Source: an uncultured Robinsoniella sp. (GTDB lineage: Bacteria > Bacillota > Clostridia > Lachnospirales > Lachnospiraceae). Taken from it: a stretch of DNA of 62,815 nt. A program made the position numbers and the translations under genes. The DNA is taken from the NCBI GenBank assembly GCA_900540475.1, contig UQGG01000042.1, positions 1 to 62,815 of the forward strand, in the 5' to 3' direction. Position 1 is the first letter of the stretch. Each line of letters begins with the position of its first letter. A model generated the notes under the pieces. The model saw nothing but the letters and a program-made list of their open reading frames with translations. It made no database searches and was not told where the DNA came from. Shown in pieces: positions 17,545 to 25,466 of this stretch.

Positions 17545-18927
17545 TTACTGTAATCTCCATCCGGGGTAGTATTTATTCTTCAGCGAGCCATTTGCTGCTT
17601 TTGCAAATCCCAGCGGATATCCGTCCACACAGACCAGAATCCAGCCCTTTAACCCCTTTGCCTCGTCATCCTCAAGTTCAATTGTTTCACCCTTTAAATA
17701 TTTCACTGCCCGTTCATCTCTGCCGGAAAAAGAGATGCTGTATTTCGCCTGTTCTCTTTTCAGGCTCATCGCCAGTGCCTGGCTTGGCTCAAAACGGTTT
17801 TTCTTCATTTCCCCCAGATATAATCCGGTACGTAAAAAACGCAGTCCCCGGATATTGCCCAGGGCTTCCGGTATGGCATACACCCGGTTATCATAGACGG
17901 TAATTATCCTGCCTGTCAGATCCGCATTCAGATACTGGTCAAAAAATTCCTGGCACTCCTTAGGCAGCACCTGTTTTTTCTTTTTCTGCTTCGCTGCTGC
18001 CCCGGCCAAAGGGAAATCGCCATTCTTTTTTAAAAGTGCTGCAAAGTGCCCCTCTCCCGCCATTTTATGGGGCCAGATCCGAACGCAGTTCTCTAACTGC
18101 ACATTTCCATCTGCTGCCCCTGGAATGCCTTTCCCGAATCCCTCATAGCCTTTCATGGGTATCACCTCAAAATCCGGTCTTTCACTCAGAAGATAAGCAA
18201 TGGAACACTCATCCTCCAGAGCGGAAAAGGTACAGGTGGAGTAAAGCATTAATCCTCCCGGCTTTAACATATCGGCTGCCGTCAGCAGTATTTCCTTTTG
18301 GATCTCGGCATAATATTGCGGTCCATGCTCCAGCCAGCTCCTTATCATCGCCGGGTCTTTGCGGAACATCCCTTCCCCGGAACAGGGTGCATCAATTAAT
18401 ATTTTGTCAAAAAATCCTTCAAAATAAGGCAGCAGCTTCTGCGGCGTTTCGCTGGTAACCAGAATATCCGGTATCCCGAATAATTCCAGATTCTTCAAAA
18501 GCCCTTTTGCTCTGGAATTGCTGATATCATTGGCTACCAGCACTCCGGTACCCCTTAATTTTGCCCCCAGCTCTGTTGCTTTTCCGCCGGGTGCAGCGCA
18601 GAGATCCAGCACAGCGTCCCCTTCTATAACCGGAAGCCTGTCTGCGGGTATCATCGCACTTGGCTCCTGCACATAGTATAACCCTGCATGGTAATGGGGA
18701 TGCTTTGTAACGGCCTGCAAGTCGTCATAAAAGAATCCATTTTCCACCCAGGGTATTGGTTTTAATGAAAAAGGCGTCAGCTTCAGAAATTCTTCCACTG
18801 TTATCTTGCTTGTATTCACCCGGAGTCCATGAACCCGGTCCTGCCCCGCGCTGTTTAAATAAGCTTCATATTCCTCTGCTCCCAGCAGTTCCTTCATGGA
18901 ATCCGCAAATTCCTGTGGTAAATTCAT
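17545..18927 (-). CDS. RsmF/RsmB-type rRNA cytosine-C5 methyltransferase
   Basis: The 460-residue protein is a NOL1/NOP2/Sun-family RNA m5C methyltransferase. It has the SAM site DLCAAPGGKATELGAKL, the catalytic-cysteine motifs DAPCSGEGMFRKDP and YSTCTFSALEDE, and a C-terminal RsmF-like RNA-binding extension. The ATG at 18927 has AAGGAG six bases upstream and is preferred over an in-frame GTG at 18957. It heads a tightly packed set with the pseudouridine synthase and HAD genes. The palindrome at 18947-18962 lies just upstream. Confidence 0.93.
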   Translation of the reverse strand: MNLPQEFADSMKELLGAEEYEAYLNSAGQDRVHGLRVNTSKITVEEFLKLTPFSLKPIPWVENGFFYDDLQAVTKHPHYHAGLYYVQEPSAMIPADRLPVIEGDAVLDLCAAPGGKATELGAKLRGTGVLVANDISNSRAKGLLKNLELFGIPDILVTSETPQKLLPYFEGFFDKILIDAPCSGEGMFRKDPAMIRSWLEHGPQYYAEIQKEILLTAADMLKPGGLMLYSTCTFSALEDECSIAYLLSERPDFEVIPMKGYEGFGKGIPGAADGNVQLENCVRIWPHKMAGEGHFAALLKKNGDFPLAGAAAKQKKKKQVLPKECQEFFDQYLNADLTGRIITVYDNRVYAIPEALGNIRGLRFLRTGLYLGEMKKNRFEPSQALAMSLKREQAKYSISFSGRDERAVKYLKGETIELEDDEAKGLKGWILVCVDGYPLGFAKAANGSLKNKYYPGWRLQ

Positions 18928-18946
18928 CCATTGCTCCTTTTCAAAG

Positions 18947-18962
18947 AGAGTGTGCACACTCT
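18947..18962. promoter_or_regulatory. perfect 16-bp palindrome before the rRNA methyltransferase gene
   Basis: AGAGTGTGCACACTCT is self-complementary and lies 20 bases upstream of the start codon at 18927. It could be an operator or a small RNA hairpin with almost no loop. No protein assignment is possible. Confidence 0.4.
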
Positions 18963-19038
18963 TATATATGTATTTTATTTCCCCGGGTGTGTCTGCATCC
19001 TGCTTTCTGCAAAATATCCGTCACACTCAGTTGATTTT

Positions 19039-19848
19039 TCAAACACGCTCAAGTGACTGGGCGCGGTATCCTTCTGCAATAATATCCAGCTGTTTGTGAA
19101 AACGCTCCAGCTGTTCGATATCGTTCAGTTCGTAGATGCGGTAAAATTCATCCTGAATCTTAATTATCTCTCTCTTATTCGCCAGATGGTACAGATTCTG
19201 TATGTTATTCAATATGTCCGAAACCAGATTTGCCTGGATCTGGAAAGAGTTCTGTGCATCCATGATCTCACTGCGTACCGAGGACATTTCATTGTCCAGT
19301 ACGATGATCGCATCTGCCGCTTTGCTTAATTTCATACGGATATGCTCTGGAATATTCCGCTTATATTTATACTGCAGTGAATGCTCGATTGTGGACCAGA
19401 AATTCATCGCCAGTGTCCGGATCTGTATCTCAACCTGGATCCTCTTACTGCCGGCAAGTGTCTGGACTTCATAATAGACGATCATATGGTAGCTGCGGTA
19501 GCCGCTGGATTTCATATTTTTGATATAATCCTTTTCGCTCTTGACCGACATATCGGTACGGTTGCGGATAATCTCCACTACTTTCTCAATATCCTCCACA
19601 AACTGGCAGATAATGCGTACCCCTGCAATATCATCTAATTTTTCTTCTATTTCACTCAATGCTATTTTCTTTTTCTGTGCCTTTTCCAAAATACTGGATA
19701 TGGCTTTTACCCGCCCCATAACCTGTTCTATCGGTGAATACTTCCCACGTGCACGATGCTCTCTGATCAGATGCTCGAACTTCACGGTCAGTTCATTCAC
19801 TGCTAATTCATATGGATCCAGAATTTCTCTCCATAATTGTATTTCCAT
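19039..19848 (-). CDS. small alarmone synthetase (RelQ/YjbM-type GTP pyrophosphokinase)
   Basis: The 269-residue protein has only the RelA/SpoT nucleotidyltransferase domain (YSPIEQVMGRVKAISS, DDIAGVRIICQF, SSGYRSYHMIV, EIQIRTLAMNFWSTIEHSLQYK) and a helical C-terminal extension. It should make (p)ppGpp from ATP and GDP/GTP; no HD hydrolase domain is present. The last codons and stop (GAGCGTGTTTGA) coincide with the terminal sequence of the repeat family seen at 23861-23950 and 43491-43552. It is probably cotranscribed with the M23 peptidase gene. Confidence 0.94.
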   Translation of the reverse strand: MEIQLWREILDPYELAVNELTVKFEHLIREHRARGKYSPIEQVMGRVKAISSILEKAQKKKIALSEIEEKLDDIAGVRIICQFVEDIEKVVEIIRNRTDMSVKSEKDYIKNMKSSGYRSYHMIVYYEVQTLAGSKRIQVEIQIRTLAMNFWSTIEHSLQYKYKRNIPEHIRMKLSKAADAIIVLDNEMSSVRSEIMDAQNSFQIQANLVSDILNNIQNLYHLANKREIIKIQDEFYRIYELNDIEQLERFHKQLDIIAEGYRAQSLERV

Positions 19849-19899
19849 ATACCTGATTCTCCTCTTAACTATAATAATTCCCCTTAATATTTTAGTATA

Positions 19900-20775
19900 T
19901 CATACTTCATATGCATATTTCAACTTTCGATCTTCTAAATAACGAAGAACCCAGTAGGGGTTAACACTGAGTTCTTCCTTCCCCGCCGTTTTAATATAGA
20001 TGCCAAAATGCAGATGCACATCAAAATTCCCTGTAGTACCCTCTATTTTACTATACCCGGTATCTCCCATATATCCCAGAAGTTCGCCAGCCTGAATCTC
20101 ATCACCCTTTTTTAAATCTCCTGCGTAGGAACTCAGATGGGCATAATAAAAGTATCCGCCATGCTCTGAGCGGATGCCGATGCGCCAGCCGCCTTTTTCC
20201 AGCCACCCCACTTGTTCTACAACGCCGTTTGATACACTGACCACAGGATATTTCCCTCTGATGTTTTCCCGGGGGAAAATGTCCGTTCCTTCATGCCCCC
20301 GTTTGCCGCCGTAATTACGCTCCAGCATCCAGGAATCTTCAAAGGAAGTCTGAGATTCCTCCTCTGTTGTACGATCAGGCACAGGGTAATACATGACGTC
20401 CTCCCATACAGCTGCATAGCTTTGCTGAATCTCCTGCAGTGCATGTAAATTATACGCCTGGAAATAAGTCCGCCACAAATAATAATCCGAAGGAGTAAGC
20501 GCAGATGTTTTCACATTTTCCAATTCAAACTGGTATTTGGGCATCCATACGGAAAGCAGATCATAAATTGGAACGTCTTCCGCCTTACTGACTTCCATTA
20601 ACCGCCGGAAATTATCTTCCCCGATTTTCTGGCTGCGAAATCCCATTGTCTCATTAGACTGATACGTTAAATTAAATATTTTTCCCTGGGTATGTAAATA
20701 ATCGATGCATCCATAACAAAAAATGCCCACCAGAAGAATTACACAGATATTTCGAAGAAGCTTAATATTATTCAT
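19900..20775 (-). CDS. M23-family metallopeptidase, membrane-anchored
   Basis: The 291-residue protein has an N-terminal hydrophobic segment (about residues 8-25) and an external peptidase domain. The LytM/M23 zinc ligands are visible in GHEGTDIF (H, D) and DVHLHFGIY (HxH), with FYYAHLSSYAG between. The domain would cleave peptidoglycan cross-bridges or act as a spore or division regulator such as a SpoIIQ-like protein; this cannot be decided. The start at 20775 follows GAGGAAGAG. Confidence 0.88.
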   Translation of the reverse strand: MNNIKLLRNICVILLVGIFCYGCIDYLHTQGKIFNLTYQSNETMGFRSQKIGEDNFRRLMEVSKAEDVPIYDLLSVWMPKYQFELENVKTSALTPSDYYLWRTYFQAYNLHALQEIQQSYAAVWEDVMYYPVPDRTTEEESQTSFEDSWMLERNYGGKRGHEGTDIFPRENIRGKYPVVSVSNGVVEQVGWLEKGGWRIGIRSEHGGYFYYAHLSSYAGDLKKGDEIQAGELLGYMGDTGYSKIEGTTGNFDVHLHFGIYIKTAGKEELSVNPYWVLRYLEDRKLKYAYEV

Positions 20776-21051
20776 CTATTCGACTCTTCCTCTAGAGCGT
20801 GTTTGACATAAGCCTGCCCCAAACAAACTCTTATAGCAAGCCCAAACCACAGACTTTCTATTCTCATGATTAATATATGCGTAAAATTTCCGATTTAGAA
20901 TCAAAATATGACATTTTTTCAGGAATGAATCCCTTCTGGCACTTCATATACTATAAAAAACATATTCGCGCTGTCTGACATAAAGATACTTTCCACCGTG
21001 AAGAAAATTATATATTCACATTTATGCCAGATAGTCACAGGTACAGCATCT
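20776..21051. other. divergent intergenic region with one repeat end
   Basis: The sequence between the divergent M23 and YlbJ-like genes is AT-rich. It contains AGAGCGTGTTTGACATAA at 20794-20811 and a related GCGCTGTCTGACATAAA near 20970 in the same orientation. No confident promoter was resolved. An in-frame GTG at 20998 could lengthen the downstream gene by 18 codons. Confidence 0.4.
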
Positions 21052-21978
21052 ATGAAAAAAATGCTCTATGGCCTGGTCATAACGACCGCACTGATTTTCC
21101 TTTACCTCTGCCCTGCAGACGGCTTTGACGCCTCTCTCGCAGGACTGCTCCTCTGGTTCCAGACACTGGTTCCCACCCTGCTTCCCCTGATGATCCTGTC
21201 TAACCTGATTATCAATCTTGGGCTGATAGAACCGCTGATGTTTTTGTTCGCTCCCATCTTTCGCTTTCTGTTCGGTGTGGGTACAAACGGAAGCTATGCA
21301 CTCACTGTAGGATTCTTCTGCGGATATCCCATGGGTGCCAAGGTGATTGCAGACCTAACCCACGAAAAACAGATAACCCTCTTTGAAGCACAATACCTTT
21401 TAGGGTTTTGCAACAACGTAAGCCCTATGTTCATTATCAATTTTCTGGTATTGGAACACTTGCACAAAGAAGAATTAATCATTCCCACCATTGTAATCAT
21501 ATACGGTGCTCCACTACTCTATGGATTGTTTACCGGTATCAGATGCAGAAAAGAATTCCGGGAATCCACTTCTTTACATACAAATACAGCACCTACCACG
21601 ACATTGAATTTTGGACTGGTAGATGCCTGTATTATGAACGGTATAATAAATATTACAAAACTGGGGGGATATATTATGCTCTTCGCCATTCTGGCAAAGA
21701 TCGTATTATTTCTGCCCATCTCAAATGCAGTCATAAAAGCTTTCCTGGTCGGCATCATGGAAGTGACCAATGGGATTCATACCATATCTATGGAAAATGC
21801 ATCCTTTACCATCCAATACCTGCTTTTGATTGCAATCTGTTCTTTTGGCGGATTGTCTTCAATTGCTCAGACAGAAAGCATGATACACGAAAGCGGTCTT
21901 CGCCTTTCCAAATATGTAATATCAAAGCTCATTATTACTGTCATCGCCCTTGCCCTTGCCGCATGTTATCTGCTATAA
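21052..21978 (+). CDS. YlbJ-like integral membrane protein (nucleoside recognition/GATE fold)
   Basis: The product is 308 residues from the ATG at 21052 (326 from the GTG at 20998; neither has a strong ribosome binding site). It is a polytopic membrane protein with the YlbJ/SpoIIIAE-like gate motifs TVGFFCGYPMGAKVIADL and FCNNVSPMFIINF. In Bacillus, YlbJ is made in the mother cell and is needed for the spore cortex; that role here is an inference from family and from the other spore genes in the window. It is the only plus-strand gene between 4743 and 33753. Confidence 0.8.
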   Translation: MKKMLYGLVITTALIFLYLCPADGFDASLAGLLLWFQTLVPTLLPLMILSNLIINLGLIEPLMFLFAPIFRFLFGVGTNGSYALTVGFFCGYPMGAKVIADLTHEKQITLFEAQYLLGFCNNVSPMFIINFLVLEHLHKEELIIPTIVIIYGAPLLYGLFTGIRCRKEFRESTSLHTNTAPTTTLNFGLVDACIMNGIINITKLGGYIMLFAILAKIVLFLPISNAVIKAFLVGIMEVTNGIHTISMENASFTIQYLLLIAICSFGGLSSIAQTESMIHESGLRLSKYVISKLIITVIALALAACYLL

Positions 21979-21986
21979 AAAGGGTT

Positions 21987-22589
21987 TTACTCTGCAGCTT
22001 CGCCTTCGCCGCTCTCTTCCATAGCTGTTGCAACATAGTTATTTGGAACAGACTGCGGAGACAGTTCGCTGCGGTTTTTATTTACAATATCATAACAAGA
22101 CTGAATGGAATTCAGGAAGGTATTGTATTTCGCACCTGCCGTATCAATTGTATGGCTCATAATTTTCTCTAAGTTTTCCAGCATTTCATCCGTATACTGA
22201 ATCGCGCTCATACGGATACTGTTTGCATCATTTGTTGCATTGTCCAGAATTTCCTGTGCCTGGCGGTTAGTGTGTTCCAGAAGTGCATTGGACTGTGCCA
22301 CTGCCTGCTGCATAATTTCGTCCTGGCTGATCATCTGCTGCTGCTGTGAAGTAGCATCTGACAGCATACTGTCCGCTTTTGCCTGGGCATCTGCCAGTAT
22401 GGCATCTTTGTTGCTGATAATTTTCTGATATCTCTTTATCTCATCCGGAGTCTTCATACGAAGTTCTCTGAGTAATTCTTCCAGTTCTTCTTTATTTACA
22501 ACAATTTTAGTAGAAGACAAAGGCTGAAATTTACAACTGTCTACATACTCTTCAATTTCTTCAATAATTTGTTCGATTCTGCTGCTCAT
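21987..22589 (-). CDS. coiled-coil protein, conserved partner of coaD/rsmD
   Basis: The 200-residue soluble protein is dominated by heptad-like helices (about 30-170) rich in Q, E and A, with no membrane segment. It resembles ATP synthase H/DivIVA-type coiled coils without a definite family match. Its start overlaps the coaD stop by one base, so it is coupled to coaD and rsmD. A structural or scaffold role is possible. Confidence 0.75.
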   Translation of the reverse strand: MSSRIEQIIEEIEEYVDSCKFQPLSSTKIVVNKEELEELLRELRMKTPDEIKRYQKIISNKDAILADAQAKADSMLSDATSQQQQMISQDEIMQQAVAQSNALLEHTNRQAQEILDNATNDANSIRMSAIQYTDEMLENLEKIMSHTIDTAGAKYNTFLNSIQSCYDIVNKNRSELSPQSVPNNYVATAMEESGEGEAAE

Positions 22590-23092
22590 TATAATCTCTC
22601 CTTATTATTCTTTCTTTCCCATATTTTATTATAAATTCTATCAACTACGACCGGTGGAACAAATTTCGAAATATCTCCGCCATAAGCGGCAACTTCCTTC
22701 ACAGTTGTCGAACTCAAATAAGCATATTCCAAACTTGTTGTAAGAAATATAGTATCGATATCCTGATCCATAATACGGTTCGTCTGCGCCATCTGCAGCT
22801 CATAGTCAAAGTCTGTTATCGCTCTAAGTCCCCTTACGATAAACTTTGCATCACATTTTCTCACAAAATCTATGGACAGTCCCGTAAATGATTCTATACG
22901 GATATTCGTTATGTCTTTTGTCGCTTCAAGTAATATATTAACACGTTCCTCTACAGAAAACAACGGGGTTTTTGTATTATTATTCAAAACTCCTACGATC
23001 AGCTCGTCCACTAATGCTGCCGAACGTGCCATTACATCCAGATGTCCAAACGTCACCGGATCAAAACTTCCCGGATATACTGCTCTTCTCAT
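22589..23092 (-). CDS. coaD: phosphopantetheine adenylyltransferase
   Basis: The 167-residue enzyme transfers AMP from ATP to 4'-phosphopantetheine, the penultimate step of coenzyme A synthesis. The nucleotidyltransferase signature GSFDPVTFGHLDVMARS (HxGH-type TFGH) and the YAYLSSTTVKEVA motif are intact. It overlaps rsmD by four bases, the common coaD-rsmD pairing. Confidence 0.98.
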   Translation of the reverse strand: MRRAVYPGSFDPVTFGHLDVMARSAALVDELIVGVLNNNTKTPLFSVEERVNILLEATKDITNIRIESFTGLSIDFVRKCDAKFIVRGLRAITDFDYELQMAQTNRIMDQDIDTIFLTTSLEYAYLSSTTVKEVAAYGGDISKFVPPVVVDRIYNKIWERKNNKERL

Positions 23093-23655
23093 GCTAATCT
23101 CCCTTCGGCCCGCTTTATGAAGACGTGGGCGTTTGTCTTATATTCTTTATACTTTTCGATTATATAGCCAATACTTCCCAGATAAGAAAAATCTGTCTCT
23201 TTTGAAGCTTCCACGATAATCAATGTATCTTCCGTAATACAGGAAGAATCTGCAAATGCCTCTAAGACACGCCTTTCCCACTCCAGATTATAAGGCGGAT
23301 CCATAAATACAATATCAAATGGCTCCTGACCCTCTAATTTATGTATTGCACTAATGGCATCACAGGACATTACCTGCGCGCGTTCTTCAAGTTTTGTAAA
23401 TTTGAGATTCTCTTTAATACACTCCACAGACCCGCGGTTATTTTCTGCAAATACAGCAAGAGAAGCGCCCCGGCTCAGGGCTTCTATCCCAATTGCCCCG
23501 CTTCCGCTGAACAGATCCAAAAACCTGCAGTCGTAAATATCATTTTGCAGCATATTAAACAAAGTCTCTTTTATCCTGTCTGTCGTAGGCCTGGTATCAA
23601 GTCCAGGTACCGTCTTCAAAGGCAGGCGTTTCGCCGTCCCTGCTACTACTCTCAT
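23089..23655 (-). CDS. rsmD: 16S rRNA (guanine-966 N2)-methyltransferase
   Basis: The 188-residue methyltransferase has the N-terminal RVVAGTAKRLPLKTVPG segment, SAM motif FLDLFSGSGAIGIEALSRGA and catalytic VFMDPPYNLEWE. It heads the rsmD-coaD-coiled-coil operon, 60 bases downstream of a promoter at 23694-23723. Confidence 0.97.
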   Translation of the reverse strand: MRVVAGTAKRLPLKTVPGLDTRPTTDRIKETLFNMLQNDIYDCRFLDLFSGSGAIGIEALSRGASLAVFAENNRGSVECIKENLKFTKLEERAQVMSCDAISAIHKLEGQEPFDIVFMDPPYNLEWERRVLEAFADSSCITEDTLIIVEASKETDFSYLGSIGYIIEKYKEYKTNAHVFIKRAEGRLA

Positions 23656-23693
23656 AGAATCTTCCTACCTTTATTGTAATGTTATTCCGTACT

Positions 23694-23723
23694 ATTATAG
23701 TTGTTTTTTGGTGTTCATGTCAA
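23694..23723 (-). promoter_or_regulatory. rsmD-coaD operon promoter
   Basis: On the minus strand, TTGACA (23718-23723) and TATAAT (23694-23699) are separated by 18 bases. The rest of the 23656-24011 spacer holds only a short plus-strand frame, one inverted-repeat element and a terminator. Confidence 0.8.
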
Positions 23724-23860
23724 TTACTTTTGTTGACATTTATGGTAGAATTAAGAAAAATCAGCAGATAATCGCACAGTCACTGGAGAATGAGGTGGAA
23801 TTTGCCAGAGATGACAGAAGATTTCAAATCAGTTAAGATTCCCTCCATGATAACCTTATA

Positions 23861-23950
23861 AGAGCGTGTTTCAAAATTTCTTAGATCCGGATGTACGCTT
23901 CACACAAAGAGAAAAGCATAAATTGATCAAATAATTTGGAAACACGCTCT
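23861..23950. repeat. 90-bp MITE-like element with AGAGCGTGTTT terminal inverted repeats
   Basis: The ends AGAGCGTGTTTCAAAATT (23861-23878) and its complement (23933-23950) form 18-bp inverted repeats with one mismatch around a 54-base AT-rich core. There is no open frame. Related ends occur at 19039-19050, 20794-20811, 39669-39681 and as a second full element at 43491-43552. No clear target-site duplication was identified. Confidence 0.75.
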
Positions 23951-23967
23951 TGTTCATCTCATTTAGC

Positions 23968-23995
23968 TAAAAAGTCCCGCCCATTGCATGCGGGA
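23968..23995 (-). terminator. terminator of the pst-phoU operon
   Basis: TCCCGC (23975-23980) pairs with GCGGGA (23990-23995). On the minus strand the hairpin is followed by CTTTTT, 16 bases after the phoU stop. Confidence 0.75.
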
Positions 23996-24011
23996 ATAAA
24001 CAGAATAAATA

Positions 24012-24671
24012 TTAATTTAAATAATGCTCCAGATCCCCTGTTACGATAAAGGAAACCCACTCTGCTATATTGGTGGAATGGTCCGCCATACGTTCCACAT
24101 ATTTCACAATAAGCAGATAAGCCGTATATGCTTTGATCGCTTCCGGATTGTGTTTCATTGCCACGCAGAGTTCATCCTTAATCTGGAAGAAATAGTCATC
24201 TACGGTATCATCCATAGCGATGATTTTTTCAATGGGCCACACATCTTCTTTAACAAAGCACTGAATGGTCATGTTTACCATCTTTTTCATGGCATTAATC
24301 ATATCTGTAATACCTGCCGGCATAGGAACCGGATCTTCTTTTGCCAGTTCAATGATATATTCGGATATATCACTGCAATGGTCTGCTATTCGCTCGATAT
24401 CTGCGATCAGGCGCATAATGGATGTCACTCTTCTAAGGTCTGTGGCTACCGGCTGCTGCTTTGCCACAATACGGATGCAGGCTCTCTCTGTCTCCCGTTC
24501 CAGACAGTCCATTTCATCATCCTGATCCATAATTGCCTTTGCAAGTTCCGCATCCGTATCTGTAAGCGCTTTGATGACTTTGTTAATCAAAACTTCTAAA
24601 AGTAACCCCATTTTTTCTACATTCAGCGTAATATCATCTAATTCCGCTATATAAGATTTTCTGGTTGTCAT
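24012..24671 (-). CDS. phoU: phosphate signalling/transport regulator PhoU
   Basis: The 219-residue PhoU consists of two three-helix repeats. Each has the family ER(I/M)ADH motif (ERIADHCSDIS, ERMADHSTNIAEW) that binds metal. It links the Pst transporter to the PhoR kinase, keeping the Pho response off when phosphate is plentiful. The ATG at 24671 has AAGGGGA seven bases upstream and is preferred over an upstream in-frame start. It is the last gene of pstS-pstC-pstA-pstB-phoU. Confidence 0.95.
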   Translation of the reverse strand: MTTRKSYIAELDDITLNVEKMGLLLEVLINKVIKALTDTDAELAKAIMDQDDEMDCLERETERACIRIVAKQQPVATDLRRVTSIMRLIADIERIADHCSDISEYIIELAKEDPVPMPAGITDMINAMKKMVNMTIQCFVKEDVWPIEKIIAMDDTVDDYFFQIKDELCVAMKHNPEAIKAYTAYLLIVKYVERMADHSTNIAEWVSFIVTGDLEHYLN

Positions 24672-24696
24672 AAACTGTTCCCCTTTCTGACTTCTA

Positions 24697-25461
24697 TCAA
24701 CCGAAACGCCCTGTGATATATTCTTCGGTTTTTTTCTCTTTTGGATTGTTGAATATCTGCATAGTATCTCCATATTCTACCACATCACCAGTCAGGAAGA
24801 AAGCAGTTTTATCAGAAATACGGCTGGCCTGCTGCATATTGTGGGTAACAATCACGATCGTATACTTTTCTTTTAACTCAACAGCCAGGTCTTCAATTTT
24901 CAAGGTGGAAATCGGATCCAATGCACTGGTTGGCTCATCCATTAAGATAACTTCCGGTTCAACGGCAAGTGCTCTGGCAATGCAGATACGCTGCTGCTGT
25001 CCCCCGGACATACCCAGTGCATTCTTCTTTAACCTGTCTTTTACTTCATCCCAGATCGCTGCCTGTTTTAAGCTGCGCTCTACGATTTCATCTAATTCCT
25101 GTTTCTTTTTTATTCCATGGATCCTGGGACCATATGCTACATTGTCATAGATACTCATTGGAAATGGATTGGGCTGTTGAAATACCATGCCTACCCGCTG
25201 ACGCAGTTTGATTACGTCAATGTCGCCGTAAATATCCACATCATCCAGATATATCTTACCTTCCACTTTTACCCCTTCAATCAAATCATTCATGCGGTTG
25301 ATTGTTTTCAAAAAAGTAGACTTTCCACATCCGGAAGGACCTATAAAAGCAACAATTTCATTTTTTGGTATATTCATATTAATCTTATTCAGAGCTTTAA
25401 AGTCCCCGTAATAAAGATTCAGATCCTCAACACGAAATTTAGGATTTTCTATCGGATTCAT
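24697..25461 (-). CDS. pstB: phosphate ABC transporter ATP-binding protein
   Basis: The 254-residue ATPase powers phosphate import through PstA/PstC. Walker A GPSGCGKSTFLKTINR, the signature LGMSGGQQQRICIARALA, Walker B VILMDEPTSALD and the PstB-typical VFQQPNPFPMSIYDNVAYGPR are all intact. It lies 5 bases after pstA. Confidence 0.98.
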   Translation of the reverse strand: MNPIENPKFRVEDLNLYYGDFKALNKINMNIPKNEIVAFIGPSGCGKSTFLKTINRMNDLIEGVKVEGKIYLDDVDIYGDIDVIKLRQRVGMVFQQPNPFPMSIYDNVAYGPRIHGIKKKQELDEIVERSLKQAAIWDEVKDRLKKNALGMSGGQQQRICIARALAVEPEVILMDEPTSALDPISTLKIEDLAVELKEKYTIVIVTHNMQQASRISDKTAFFLTGDVVEYGDTMQIFNNPKEKKTEEYITGRFG

Positions 25462-25466
25462 AATGC

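Noticed and set aside
21408..22172. 254-codon plus-strand frame overlapping the YlbJ-like and coiled-coil genes
   Set aside because: It crosses the ends of two convergent, well-supported genes in another frame and shows no domain or ribosome site.
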